NCBI RefSeq assembly: GCF_030463565.1
Contig: NC_134648.1
Coordinates: 12,193,806 to 12,257,805, forward strand
DNA: 64,000 nucleotides
Direction of reading: 5' to 3'
DNA from: Pelecanus crispus
Taxonomy: Eukaryota; Chordata; Aves; Pelecaniformes; Pelecanidae
Shown here: piece after piece, positions 47,220 to 61,270 of the stretch
How the letters are laid out: every line of letters starts with the position of its first letter
How positions within the stretch are numbered: the stretch's first letter is position 1
Notes under the pieces: generated by a model
Told to the model about the DNA's origin: nothing
Seen by the model: the letters and a program-made list of their open reading frames with translations, nothing else
Databases searched by the model: none
Position numbers and translations under genes: made by a program

Positions 47220-47305
47220 TATGGAAATATATATACAAATATTTAATATATCAAAAATATTTTCTCTATAATAATAATATCTCGCTATATAAATGTATGT
47301 ATGTG
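47220..47305. repeat. AT-rich low-complexity patch
   Basis: Interleaved ATATAT, AATATTT and ATAATAATA motifs end in ATGTATGTATGTG. Simple sequence with no gene content. Confidence 0.6.
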
Positions 47306-50298
47306 TTTTTAATGGTTACACTAAGGATCCGTATGGCTTGTCTTGAAGGTGGGAAGGGTCTTCACTGTTACTTGATAGGGTCTGACACGGAAGAGTTTGT
47401 AAATGCTAATACAAGCACCAAAGCAAGAACTTGATTAGAGCGAGTGGGAGCGTGTTTGCATAGTATCTCAGTATGGTGGCAACAGGAACAGGCTCCTGCA
47501 GTCTGGAAATGCAAAGGGCAGAAGTATTGCCTGACATGCATTAGAATCAGGTTTTCAGACAGTTGTTAGTGTTCTCTGCAGTAATTGAGTAATAGCTGAT
47601 GGCTAGAGTGAACCCTGCACATTTCATCACTTATTAGTGGAGACTGTTTTCAGGATGCTTGGCTGCTGTAGAAGCAGGTGTAATACTGGGTCATAGAGTG
47701 AATGGGGAGCCACACTATTGATTTCTCATTTGAAGAAGTAAGCAAAGGTAAAGCTTTTTATGTTGCAACTTCTAGCTCTTGAGAGTAGATTTTTAATTGT
47801 TCAGCCCTGGATTCTTTTTTCATAATTAAGAAATAGGCTACTGTTGGAGAATTTTTAAATTTATGAAAGAGTAAAATTCCTTGTCATGAGGAAGCCAGGA
47901 GACTTGAAACCACGTAAAGGGAAATTTAATGTCGTAATGCGTGAAACATTCCTTGGCTCCTTGCAGTAACAACATGTCAATATGTTTTTGTCTGCTTGAA
48001 AATGTGTAGGAAATGCCTTTGATTTTGTAAAATTGCACGTAATTTCTCAACATTTCTTTTGATTCTATTGAGTAAGGGTTGCTGCCTTGCCTAAAGACAT
48101 TAAATAGCAAACCATCTTCTAAAAACGGATTGGCAACGTTCCTGAAAATTAACATTAAAAAAAAAAGTTTAGTCTAAATATATTTCAAAGAATGTTCCTA
48201 TTTGTGTTCTGAGATGAAGATGAAAACAAAAGCTTCTCTTACAGTATGGCAAAAGGTTGTAGTACCTAGTCAAATACTGGTATTGTCTTCGTACTGTGGA
48301 GAAAGAGATGTTGATCGTGGCAAAAAAGCACACAGGTACCAGATGATGTAGTATATAAGTTTCATTACAAATTCTGTCCCGTGCGGCTGTGTGATACACT
48401 GTATCAGTTACACAGGAATTGACGGATAATCAGCCATTCAGCCCAAAGTACTGTGTGTGCGGCTGCGAGCAGTGAGACGCGGTGATCGCAGTTGCTAGCT
48501 CTATGGACATAAATGTAGGTTATAGAGTAATCCTCATCCTCCCAAGTTTTGTTAATGTAATGAGGTGGTAAATATAAAACTGGCATGATCATGGAGAGTG
48601 ATTTGGTTGTGGTGGTGGGGTTTTTTATTATTATTACGCTTTGTTATACTCACCAACGATTTTTTGATTACACTTTGTTATTATCTTTGTGCGAGCAGCT
48701 TCTAGGCTGTGAGTGGCGATGCTGAAGTTGAGAACATGCTTATACGAGTAAGAACTCTCAGTATGTTTGCACTGTTGGGACAACAATAGGGAACAAGTTT
48801 CTTGGCAGGTTAAGACAAAGAGCTTGTGCATTTAACCTAGCTTTTGTGGCTGGTTTTGCCAGGTAAAACTGCCATGTAACTTCCATAAAAAGTTGATTAG
48901 CTGCCCTAGGGGAAGAAAGTACAGAGAGGAAGGATTACTCAATACTGTGTGTGTCGGCACAGATTCAATGGAAGATAATTCTGGATATTTGCTTTTCCAG
49001 GAATTGGATTATCATTTTAACTGTCCAGTTAAGACAAACTTTAAATAGTAAAGCCATCTATGCAGGTACTGTGCATTTGCACCCTATCTGCTACTAAAAA
49101 GATATGAGGTCTTTATGTGAAAGTGAGACCAAGCAAGTCCTGGTAGGGGCTGTTCTGCCTTGAGATTTTCCCTTACATTTAATATCTATCAATATCTTAA
49201 GGTTTTTAATTTTTTTTAATTACATTCTTTCCACATAACAGAGGGTCCCGGGACTGAGTTCTCAGTCAATGTGAATGTACCTGAAGTTCTCGCTCTGAAT
49301 TTTCCTCTGCTGGACTCGCATAAATTGCTGTCACTGCCATGCTGCAGTAATTCATACATCTGAGGTATTGTGGAGCTTGGAAGTGAGTGGGATGATCTGT
49401 GCAGAACAGTATAAAAAGCAATAACTCATTTGCTCTGTCCCCAGTCTCTGCTGCTTCAGAATTCTGCCCTGGGTACCCAGGGGCCAGGTCGGGATCAAGA
49501 AGGGTGGCTCTTACTTGCTTCACATCTGTGGAATTACTTTTTTTATATCCTGATGTAAGCAACTGGGTCTGAAGCATAAAAAAGGGGATGGGAAAGAGGA
49601 ATCAAAGTATCCACAAGTATAAAAGACAATGTAATTATTAAAGGTGTTATGTAAAATACTGTGTCAGATTACAGGCAATGGCAAATACTTAGCAGTGTGC
49701 TCTCTGCTGTCTATTTTAAAAAACTTGTGCTTAGGCACCTAGCTAGCCAGGCTGTTCTTACATGTCGGTGTGTAGCCATATAATTGCCTGGCTGTTTTTG
49801 CAACGAACATGGTGCAGAGAATCTAAGAGTTTTAGCCACAATGACAAATCGTGACAGTGCAGGGTATGACAGAAAAAAATGATAGAATAACAATGTAGGA
49901 TGTAGCAGCTTAGCTTTGCTACATTGAGCTAATAAAAAAAGCGTATTTTTACTTAAAAAAAAAAAAGTAATTCTTTTACTCTCTATTTAATATTCATGCT
50001 CCAGATTTATTAAGAGTGACTTTGAATTTGCCTTGCTGCTATTTGATGAGAACAGATGTTATTTTCTCCCAACTCCTCGACACCTGGAACTGGCAAAATT
50101 CCCCAAGCTCATTCAATTATCATCCAACAAGCAGGGCTTATTCAAGCAATTTACCTACAAGGGCCAATTCAACACAAGGTGGGGGAAAACATACTCTTTT
50201 CACTGACTTTAAAATAAACTCAGGAGAAATCCTACTCATTTCATCAGAATTAGTAGCTGTGTTTTTTAAATAAAGGTAAGTTTTATGAAGTCATACTC

Positions 50299-50326
50299 AT
50301 ACACTTCTTCATTACATGAAGTGTAT
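50299..50326. other. perfect 9-bp hairpin with 10-base loop
   Basis: ATACACTTC (50299-50307) and GAAGTGTAT (50318-50326) are exact reverse complements around a 10-base loop. No poly-U or gene end is nearby. Function unknown; possibly chance. Confidence 0.5.
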
Positions 50327-52365
50327 AGAGCTCAATAATTTTCTCAAGGCTCAAATTTAAACATGATAAATGATAAGTTTTTGTTGCTGGTTAGGAAGGA
50401 AGACAAACAAAATCTCCCTCTTTGTAGGGTGTTTTTTCTCACTGAACTGCACACCTGTATAAATACAGTGCTTGAGTCATTCCCGGTTTACACCAGAGAA
50501 CAGTGAAAGCAGCAAGGTGGGAATTAGCCCTCTTGAGGTAAACCAATAAGGTATGCAACAACTCTGGCATAGCTTCAACGCTGTTGGCACAACCCCTCCT
50601 TTCCTGCTGTGCCTGGAACCTGCAGTCACCTCAAACAGTGCAAGTAACCCTGGGAGTAGAAGGCCCTGGCTGAAGAAACTTACACATTTAAATTTCACAT
50701 CTTTCAGTTCAAACTTCATAAGGGGAAGTCATACATTCTCCTTAAGTGGGCAAATAAAAGTATCAATCACAGTATTTACCTTTAGGAAAATTGAGACCTG
50801 AGCATGGTGTTCTGGCCACATAACTTTTCCCAGCACTGTGCGGGATATCTGTTTTCAAGGTATCTCATGTCTAGCAGTGTTTTTGTTACAACTTGCCTTA
50901 ACAGCTCCAAAACCAAAATATAAGCTAGAGATACAAACAAGGCTGCAGCAAGCAATTAGAATTTGGATGAAAATTCAAATAGTTTAAAACGGTGCAGCAG
51001 TGCCATGTGGCAGGATGTGCTTATGGCCCAGTGAAGATGACTTTTTTTTTCCCCCCAAAACTCTGCTAATGTCTTACTTTGTTTTCTAGGAGTGTTATTT
51101 TTACCTCTATATTAGCCGTACTCTTTAAACATTTTGGATCTGTATCACAGTAAGTTAGGAGTTTTCAGCTAGTGGACTTCGGGGAACCTATGGATAAAAG
51201 TGGTTGTTGGGAAAAGGTAAGTTCAGTCACGGGATGTCTCTTACAAATGTGTAGGAGTTCCCATGCTGCCTATCTCCTTGAAAAAAATATTAAACAAAGA
51301 GATTTTTGAAAAGAGACTAAGTGGCTGCTAAAAGGTATGTTAAACTACATAGCCAAATTTCAATGAGCATTTATAATGACAAATAGCGTAAGTGGGAATG
51401 AAAATTCATTTTTCCCCATCAACTTGATCCACTTTACTGAAAAAAAGAAAAAAAACAAACCCAGAAATAATGGTTAACCCTCGCAAATTGTGGCAGACTT
51501 CCTCTGTGGTGCTGCAGGCTTCTGTTGAAGAATCTCATCAAACGGACAGTGGTCTTGCTATAGTGTTGACTTCTAATAGAATGGCTTTCTGTGAAACTTG
51601 TGTTCAAGTTAATTCTACTTCTTCAACATACTTATTTCTTTAGGATTACCTTTAAATTTGTGAGTTTTCCTTCTTCCAAGATAGCTAAGTCCCCATTCAG
51701 TTCACAGTTTCTGTGTATAGATAGGGTCTTTTCTGGTAGGTTCTCTCGCAGACAAAATGTCCAAATACTCTAAAGCTTTTGTAACATAAACTTCTGCCCC
51801 TCTTATTTATTCTACTGTTCTTTGGCAGGCAGAGTAACTGTGTGCTGCTTAACCAGGAAACTCGCTTTTATTCTAAAAAGGGAGAAAAGGACAGGGTGGA
51901 CATGGGCTTGTTTGGAGCCTTACTCTGTGTGCCAGTTAGTGCAGTTGCCCCTCTCTCCTACATACCTTTACAGAGGATGGACTCGTGCGTGCATCAACAA
52001 AATGGTTGACTTTATTGTAATGTTGTCAAATTGTTCTGGCTTGTGTGTGTATGGTTCTTTCCAGTTGTGCAAATTAAGCTCAGAATTTGCATTATTCGTG
52101 GTTTTAATTAAAAATTTAAACTCCTGTTTCTTGTGTGTTTGAAGGTAAGGTTAGTCTCCTTATATTCTCATTATAACTCATTTTCCAGAAGTCTGGAAGC
52201 AGCCTGTTTGTCCAACACATTTCCTTTCTGCTTCCTGAAGAATGCCATCTTTGAGTGCTTCAGTCTTGAAGCCCCATATAGACTTCTTCTTGCAACAAAT
52301 ATCCAAGGTCTGAATGGAAGTTGTTTTCCAAGTTGTTTGGTGTATGCAACTTCTTGAATGAGTTT

Positions 52366-52823
52366 CATAGAATCATAGAACAGTTTAGGCTGGAAAAGAC
52401 CTTTAAGATCATCCAGTCCAACCATTAACCTAACATTACCAAGTCCACCACTAAACCAATCAAGGGTAGACTAGACTAAACCATGTCCCCAAGTGCCACA
52501 TCTACCCGTTTTTTGAATGCTTCCAGGGATTGTGACTTCACCACCTCTCTGGGCAGTCTGTTCCAATGCTTGACCACCCTTTCCGTGAAGAAATTTTTCC
52601 TAATATCCAACCTAAACCTCCCCTGGCGCAGCTTGAGCCCATTTCCTTTCATCCTATCGCTAACTACATGGGAGAAGAGACCAACACCCACCTCACTACA
52701 ACCTCCTTTCAGGTAGTTGTGGAGAGCGATAAGGTCTCCCCTCAGCCTCCTCTTCTCCAGGCCAAACAACCCCAGTTCCCTCAGCTGCTCCTCATAAGGC
52801 CTGTGCTCCAGACCCTTCACCAT
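52366..52823 (-). mobile_element. CR1 LINE fragment (about 460 bp) with intact C-terminal coding, antisense
   Basis: The plus strand starts TCATAGAATCATAGAACAG and continues with the reverse complement of a CR1 3' end. Read on the minus strand, 52823-52476 is open for 115 codons and matches the CR1 reverse-transcriptase C-terminus in order: the [21 protein letters not shown] region, RLDIRKNFF, then [10 protein letters not shown] and a canonical DVALGDMV end followed by a stop. The 5' portion, with the endonuclease and most of the RT, is missing, so the copy is dead. Open reading to the natural stop indicates a rather young copy. Its first 90 bases match the 35459 fragment. Confidence 0.95.
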
Positions 52824-55800
52824 GTTTGTTTATGTATACGTTTTAAATTTGCTCTTGATTGTCTTGACATGTTTTAGCACTGCCTTTTAACTGACATGAA
52901 AAGTGCAGTCATATCAGTAGACGATGTGAGTAAAAACCTTCAAATTAGAAATGATGACAAAACTCATGGCTGTCAGAGAAGCAGGCTTTCGGTATAATGT
53001 TTTTTAAAACTTGTAAATCCCATTTCTATAGGTTTCTTGGGTATGTTTTGAAATTTTTTTCCATAAGTCACTTTGAAGCCTCAACTGCTTAACCTCCTTT
53101 AATGCATGTTACCTTTCCAAGAAAAAAAAAAATATCTCTTGAATTGCTTAACACATACCTCAGAATTTTCCCACACGCATTACTGGTGTTACAATTAAGA
53201 TGAGAGAGACCCCAGTAGTTATACCATTCGCAGTACTTTTCTTCCCTATCTTATGTACGCATGTGTGTTTATACATGTGTATATAAATACATTTGTATAT
53301 AGTCTGTAATATTTTTAAAAAATAAACAGAAAATTTGAAACTTACTGTAAGAATGTTGATGCTTCCTTGGACATCTGTGATATCATGGAGTGTTAGCTTC
53401 CACTGCTGTCCCACTATTTAGTAACACAGCGATGAACTTTCTGTTTACAGACAATATTTGGTTTGTCTTGGACTAAATCATTCAGGAATAGAGTTGTCAC
53501 TCCAGCAGGAGAGGAGTGATTTCCCTGTCACAGAAGGTGGGCTTTTTGTCTATGAAGTTGGTGGCTATCAGTAGTCTAGTTAGCACACAGTTAGCAGGAC
53601 TGTGTACTTCTGCCTCAGCAGCTGCCTGAACTGTGACTCAGTAGTGATTACATCTACATGGTTGTGTTTCTCTAGAGCACAAGGGCTGACAGTTGTACTA
53701 AATATTGTTGCTTTCTAGGACAAATTCAGAACTTGCGTCAGCAGTGTGTTATAATACCATTATGTCAGTGGAGGTGTGTCTGCCCATGGCCAGTTCACAT
53801 TCACTGCTTGCTTATTTGCTGACTTCAGATATAATCTTTGCTATATTGCCAGGCTATGTAGCTATTCCTATTAAGAGAACTAGAGGTAAAAGGCCAACTA
53901 GTACAAATTCTGAGGAATTCACACAATAAAATTTGGTTATTATTTAATTGCTTAAAATCACTACTAGTAATATTGGCATGAGAGGAATCAAATACCTACT
54001 GGGTTATCTCATAAGCTTTCAATTTTTTACTTCTGAATCTGAATTAACAAGAAAACAATATTTCGTTCATCAGTCTACCTTTCTAGTAACTTTGGAATCT
54101 AGTAGTCAAATTGATGATAATCAGAGGTTAAAGATCTTGGAAATAATTATATCTGTATGAGTCTCCCACAGGTAATAGAGGGAGACTCTGTAGGTACTTT
54201 CCTTGTGCTAGTCGAAAAAGCTGCATTTGTTAATATTTGCCATCAGAGAATGTGCATGGAAAAGAACACCCACCTGCCCCCAGTAATTTCTGAAACACTG
54301 GAAAATTTTTAAAAGAGCTCACATAATCCCAGAGGTAAGTCCAAAGGAAAACTGGCATTATCAGTTCTTGTGCTCAGTGATCCGATTTATTTAATCGTGT
54401 CCTCGGTCCTTTCTAAGCTTCTTGAAAAGAATTTCTGTGCCGAAAAGGGACTATTCATTCTCCTAATATGACTGCAACTTCCTGGTTTGTACTGCAGCAC
54501 ATTTGCTTTTTTATCAGCTAAACTGAATTCTGATTGCCGATGGCCGAAAAACTGGGACAAGCAAAATTAGCAGCCGTATTAGTAAATGAGAGAGAAAATG
54601 TACTTTGCTATCTTCATATGTTGTGCAGAGTATCTTCTGAACTGATCGTCCGTTTTCCTCAGCTACAGGATTTCCTTTGATGATGAAGGAATCATATAGC
54701 CTTTTAAAAGGTCGTGATGAGGAAGTACAGTGGTTGTTGGGATCCAGCATCTCTGGGAGTGGGACAGTAAAACATTAAGCTGGTTCTTCACCACTCTAGT
54801 CTTTGTTTCAGGAGCCCACTGCCCCATTTCCAAGGGTGAGAATGTAAAAAGAAGCAAAATCTACATGGGAAATTGCCAGGCTGCATGTGCATACTTGCAG
54901 AGCTTGGGAGCATCAGTCAGTGGAAAGGGGTGTGCTATTGACAGGTGTTGGGCTTAATTATTACAGTCTTAAAAATGACAAAGCATATATTGTCCCTATG
55001 GACGGATTACCTTTGAATTACCTGATTCTCTGTGTGGTCACATGGGCTTTAGGCTGACACACACCTATTGCTGCAGAATCTCACTGGTATTGATAACCAT
55101 GCTTAGTGTACGTGTTGGTATATACACGTACAATCTGGAGGGAGGTGGGCTTTCTGAGTAGTAGGTAAGGTGTAGAAAATGAAAAAGAATCATTCTTTGC
55201 AGAAACTGTTGTGAAGCCCTTATGAATAAGTGTGAGTATATGTATATATGTAATAGCTGTGTAAAAACATGCATTTAACAGACGTGAAACTTCAGAAGAC
55301 CTAGTTTGGGAAAAAGTCTTCAGATACATTGTTCAGTGGTGTGCAGAACACTTTATAGAGGATTTGTTTTGCTGTAGGAATGTGTAGATGTACCACTTCA
55401 GAAGGCAGAACAGCTACTATCACAATTAATTACTTTGTGCCTTGCAAAGCCTCGCATTGTGGTCCTAGGTGGGTATGATGGATAAAAGTTTCAGTGCTTG
55501 AATTCATGGAGAGAAATTTCTTTCACCATCTGAAGATTTTTCCTGTTTGCTTAAGGATGTATGATACCCTCCTATAATAAATTAGCATTTTACAGCTGAG
55601 GATGGCATTTTGGCATACTTCAGAGCACTACTTCACCACTTAAGTTAGCCACTTGATTTTTATATAATCATTTGCCATTGTACAGGAACCTGAACTTGAG
55701 AACAGATCTTCAGTAATGTTCTTAACTGCATCGGGCAGAAGAAGGTAAGAATGTCAGTAAGACTTGCTGATGTCCAAGCTGCAGTTAAAGAGTTTGATGA

Positions 55801-56787
55801 ACTATTCCCTGACACCTGTGTTTTCTAATTATTCTTAAATTAAGGTCAGCTTTATAGGACATAAACATATTTTCAGTGTAGTCAACACTGTCTTCACTCC
55901 GTATGTTAAGGTGCAAATGCAGGCCCCTGGACCAGTCTGGAGGGGAATTATAACATCTATCTGGATTTGCAGCTCTTAGTTTGCAGAAAGCTAGTCCAGA
56001 TTTCAGTTTGGATCTCCGCAGCCATTAAAGCAGGATCATTATTGCTAATAGAGTGATCAGTTACAGGAAAGATGAGTGTCTGGTGAAAGCCTGTCACTTT
56101 GAATAGCTGGGATCTGGATTAATTCTTTCAATTAATGGTCCTGCCTCCTTTTGATATTACTGGTGGTGGTTCTACCAGCAGGTGGGGATGATTTTTCTTT
56201 CATTCTGGCACAGGTGACACATTTGGCTTGCTGAGCTGATTAATATCCCTAAACAACAGCTTCAGTGTTTACTGTTCTAGAAGGAGTCTTGTCAAATCTA
56301 ATCAGTCATTATATTTATGTGGCAAATTGTGTTTGGGATACATTGTAATCAGCCTGTGTATGAATATTTTTATGAAACAAAGCACAGAAACTTGACGCTG
56401 TTTGGGGCCCTCTGCAATGAGCAGAATTGCTAAAAGGATGTTTCAGCAGGAAGATCAGCGTTGTTACATTTTTAAGAAGTGCATTTTTGCTTCCATAATG
56501 GAAATTCTTTCCCTGTTTTTGTTAGGAATCTTCTTTGTCAGAGAACGTGTTTATCTCCTCTTGTTTAGAGTCAAATTATATGCTAACTGCTTTGGTAAAA
56601 TGCCAGTTGACCTTGTGACAGTTTTGTATACAGGCACTGACACTGGCCATGGGGACTGGGGCCCTTCTGTTGTTCTTTCTGTCACTATGTTGGATGAAGT
56701 TCCTTTTTTTGCTTTGCATTGCACAAGGAATACTACCTTATACTTTTAAAACAGTAAATAAGCAATAAGGATTTGCAAAAAAGGTGA

Positions 56788-56831
56788 TGTGGTTTGGGGT
56801 TTCTTTGGTTTTGGGGTTTGGGTTTTTTTGA
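56788..56831. repeat. GT-rich low-complexity tract
   Basis: Irregular GGTTT and GGGGTTT units like those at 28689-28742. Simple sequence. Confidence 0.55.
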
Positions 56832-59799
56832 GCAGCTTTTTATGGTACAGTGGTAGTTTTATTCTGCCTTTTTGAATGTGTGCTATTTCAAGGTGGTTAA
56901 GCAGGCACACTTGCAGGATAGCGTTACCATGTCCTGTTCAGAAAAATAGATAATTGTGAAGTCTGGCATAGCAAGGGAAACTCTGATAATCCATCAGTTT
57001 CTGGTGCTGTCAACTCTGCTACTTTGTATTATGTTGGCAAAATTTCAGCTAGCAAGTTCTCGTATAGTTAACGAATTGTCTTGACAATGACCGAAACTTC
57101 TAAAAAAGTCTTATTTCATTTGCTTTGTAAAGCATATACTTTCTATGATTTCCTGTAATTTAATTTAGTGCTATAGCAAAGGTTTTATATCTTGTTAGGA
57201 GAACTTCCTCAAATGAAGTCTAAAAAATCACTGTAAAGGCAACAGAGCTATTAAGAATTGTAATAGTACTATACATGAACAAGAATCCCTGTTCCTTAGG
57301 GTAAGCGGATACTTATAACGGTAAAATCCAATTTAATTCATGCCTTAGTAAGAATTGCCTAGCAACTTATTGACAGATGGCCATTGTTTTTCTTTTAAAA
57401 TTTCATTTCTATTAAATTCTTTACATGTAGATCACCAAAAACCCCAACTAATTGAACCTGTAAATCTTTGACTAGAGGAAAAATAAAGAAAATTCTGGTA
57501 GGTAACTAGGAATATTTTGTTAAATGACTACAGGCTTGAAACATAACACTGTAAGGAACTACAGTTTAAAAAGGCTCCAGGTTAGCATTAATTTGATATA
57601 GTAATGGCAGATATGAGGGGTGTAAATAGAAATTCTTATGTGTGAATATATATCCTCTGAAACCCATGAGTGCCAATTTTCCAAGGAATGTTTGACCTTA
57701 ATGTATATTATTGATTGGGTTTTCAACCCAGAAGCTCTGTTGAATTATTAATACATCTCCCTCCAGGAATCACCAATTTCTAATGTGTGCTTAAATGCAA
57801 AAACTCTTTCCTTCCTCTCACTGCCTCTGAAATCCCTGAAACACTGACCCTTATGCCTTCATCTGACTAAGATGGTGTTTGCTCAGAACTAGAGTATAAC
57901 TTATAGAAGAACTGGGTTGCCATTTACTCTGTTAATATCTTAATTCCATTAAGCTTCTGCTAATGGCCTCAGTTCCTTGAACACTTTCCCTCTAATGGAA
58001 TGATTCAAGCTATTGATTCTTCAGTTGGCTTTATTGTATGCCTTAAGGTACAAACAAAGTCAGGGGTGTCAGCTCTTTGTTCTGCAGATTTGCTCCAGAA
58101 GTGCTTCTGTGCAGTTCTGAATAAGTATTCCAAGTCAAAGGAACCCCCAAATGGTCTTTACTGAGAAGAGAATTCAATTAATGGAAATGCTCATTCTGTG
58201 CACCCATTTCTTCTTCCATGCATAGAGTTTCCCTTAATGACTCTCCAGAATATAAGCATCCAAGATTTGCATGTTTGATTTTTCAATGTATTCTGCATTA
58301 GATTAACCTCCCATCATGCACAATTCCCTACTAAAAGTTACTTATTCCAGTTTATTTTCCTTTTATTGGACCTGGAAGTTTTCCAGACAAAATATTTTCT
58401 TTCCTGAATTGCGTAGTACTTTACTCTTACTTTAATCCTAGTGACTCCTGCAATCCTACTGACTTGGTCAGTAAAGTAGTAGTCGGCATGAGTGAGACTA
58501 GTATAATCTGCTCCACTATGCATTTTAATAGAAATTAATTCCACTCTGACCCTGTTGTTTTTCTAGACCAATCTGTAGCCTGTTCCTTGAGTAATTTCTG
58601 GAAAGCTATGGCTGGAGCAGTCACTGTTGAGTTTTTATGAATACAGAAAAGCCTGGGGGGTTTATTCTGTATATTCCAGATTATTAAGAACATGTAGTAT
58701 TTTGTATTTTCTTTCTTCTTACACGTCTTCCTTTCTCAGTCATGTAAGAATAAGAAAATTAATGTGTGTGCAGAACACAGTTAAAATTTCTTATGACAGT
58801 GGAATTGATGAGTTCAGCTTATCCCTGTGTGCCAGTTAAGATGGAGAGTGTGAATGTTAGTCGTTCACCTTGGGAAAAATGCATTTAATCCCTTGCAAAA
58901 AAGTCCAAGGTAAACTTTGAAAAACATTTTTATGAAATAGCCATCTTGAGAGAGAATGCCAGTGCAGCGTTTTTACTTGTGCAGCTGAGAAGGAGGAGGA
59001 AAGAAAAATATCCACACCTAAATGTATTTGTACAACAAAATGGAGAAAAATGCATACTAGGAGCTTGCTTGCTTCTTAGTACGTTTACTGAATAAAGTCA
59101 ATAGTTTTACTGTGATATCTTTTAGAATTTTGCCTGAGGTTTTTAAGTCAATCACAACTTAAGGGGAAAAAAACCCCAACCCAACACACTAAATCTAGAA
59201 ACTTGGCCAAGAGTCTGTCCCCTCCTTTCTTTGACTTGATGAAGGCCAGAATATATTTTCAAAGGTATACTTAGCCTGGAGTTGACTTTTGAATTTAATT
59301 TCTTCTGCCTTGAATGCACAATAGAGTCATTGTTTGTAGGTTGGGAACAGTATATAGAGTAGTTTTCTGGATGTGGCATGCATTTAACATTTCTCACTTT
59401 TATTTCTTGCATGTATGAGGTTCATCATGATTTGCTGTTCTAGGCACGTGTTGAATTAAGGTTATCAGTAGGAAAACAGAGTATTTCTCTCCATTTCTAT
59501 ATTGTATGGTATTGTCCAGTAAAAGGAAAGAGGAAGACGAGGAAGTCCTAGTTCTGAAGAGGGTCTTCTGTGTCTCTGTAGTCTCTTGCTTTTCTTCCTG
59601 AAAGTTTCTGTGGGACTGAAACCTGTCATAGTGCAAAGTTTAGTACTAAGACTCCAGTGACAATTAAATGTACTTGGGTCTTTTGCTAATTCCTTGCAAA
59701 AGTCTGCTGAATGTTATCCTAAATGGTTGAATTTTGCTTGAAAGCATAGAAGATGGGAAAGATCATGGAAATGAGAAAACCTAATTTCTTGGTTAAAAC

Positions 59800-59818
59800 A
59801 AAAAAAAAAAAAAAAAAA
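59800..59818. repeat. 19-base poly-A run
   Basis: Nineteen adenines, then GAAAAGG. No retroposed gene body was recognised upstream and no matching target-site duplication was found. Confidence 0.85.
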
Positions 59819-61256
59819 GAAAAGGTGAAAGAAAACCTAAGAGCTTAATTTTTAAAGGGAGTGTATGCTTAAATGCTTCCAATTCATTCTAATATGGTTT
59901 TGGTTAGCAGTTTGGGTGACTTTGGGTCTCACTGACATTTGACTGTTTTGTTTAGCTTGAGTAACTAATTGTCTTGCATGATAACTTTAAAATTACTGGT
60001 TTTAAATCAGTGCTTTACAGGAACTCTTCTGAAGCAACAACAGTCCTTATTCTGCAGAATGAAAAGGAGCAGAACCGTGCCCAAAGTGGATGCTCTTAAA
60101 AATGTCCTCCACAGGTCTAGCGTGAGCTCTGCTTATCTCTCCTCCTGCTCAGAGATATCTTTGTTCACAATATAAAAGAAAGGGGAAAGGCTATGCGCTG
60201 CATTAATTATTTTGCCTTAAACCCTAAACAGCATTCTTTTTTCATTTCCATTCCCCTTATATGAGCATTATGGAGATTGGGAGAAGGATTTAGCTGACTG
60301 AAAGTCAAGACTTCCTGTAAAGGAAGAGTCTCAACTCAACCCAACATATAAGTGCCTAGATTTCTCCATCTCTCGAAAAAAAGGAGCTTAAGCTGACTAA
60401 CCCATATGTAGATATCTACTGTGTGTTTACAGTTAGATGAGATGAACCCCACTTTAAAGGTTTGTCAGTCTAAATCTCTTGAAATCAGTAAAGCTAATTA
60501 CGTGAGTGAGGTTGGCTAGTTTTAAGCTGTGTATTCTACCAAGTGAATGAAGTTTGTTTTTTCTTCTCTGTGTAGCTAACCAGTATTTTGTTGTGTGTTA
60601 TGTTAGAAGTTAGCTGCTCTTATGAGGTGGTGTAGCCTTTTTAGGTTGCCTCGACCAGCCATATATAAGCTGTATTATTGAAATAATAGTCCCAAGATGT
60701 TCATCTCAGTGTTTTAGCATGAATATCATTGTCTGTTGTAGATGTGAAAGTATATATAAATGCATTGACATAATGGCTCTGTTCTAGTTGCATGTATAAT
60801 AATCCTCTATTTCACTGGTAGTTAACTGTCTTCATTGTATTGAGCCTTTTACTTGGGATACTAAGGCTCATTAAATAAACTCCTCTTAAACATTAGACTT
60901 AGGATGTGTTATGCACAGTTGTAGCAATGCTGCAGAATCTGGACCAGAAATTAATACATAAGACAGGAGGCTAGTAAGCAAACAAAATATTTCTGCGCAG
61001 GTTGGAGATATTAATTTATCTTATATGAGAACTACAGGAAATTATTTCTGTTGCCATTTGGGAATTTTGAGCGACAAGCCATTATAAGTGCTGAAAGCAA
61101 TTTATAGTAATGCTTCAGTTCTAGCTTTTCCTTCAGGCTGCTGGTTCCACTGGGTACTGGGAATAAATTGGGTTCATTTATTTTGTGCACATTTCAGTGC
61201 AGCATCACAGAGATGATACGTCGTGCACATGGTACAAATTCTCACTTTTTTTTACA

Positions 61257-61270
61257 CCCCCCCCCCCCCC
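61257..61270. repeat. 14-base poly-C run
   Basis: Fourteen cytosines between TTTTACA and TTTAATTTT. Slippage-prone, and G-quadruplex-capable on the minus strand. Confidence 0.85.

Larger units (their letters stand above)
38051..52365 (+). other. GALNT18: GALNT18 intron 1, no further exon seen
   Basis: AT-rich intronic sequence. No stretch encodes the next part of GALNT18 (the remaining stem and the start of the GT-A domain). A long first intron is known for this gene in mammals. Items inside are the unexplained open frame at 40469-40984, SINE-like relics at 42540-42660 and 44940-45010, an inverted repeat at 46679-46710, an AT-rich patch at 47220-47300 and a hairpin at 50299-50326. No CK2-alpha retrocopy (CSNK2A3 lies within human GALNT18) was seen. 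Confidence 0.7.

Noticed and set aside
59761..59825. Poly-A run as the tail of a processed pseudogene
   Set aside because: No retrocopied coding sequence or flanking target-site duplication was found next to it.
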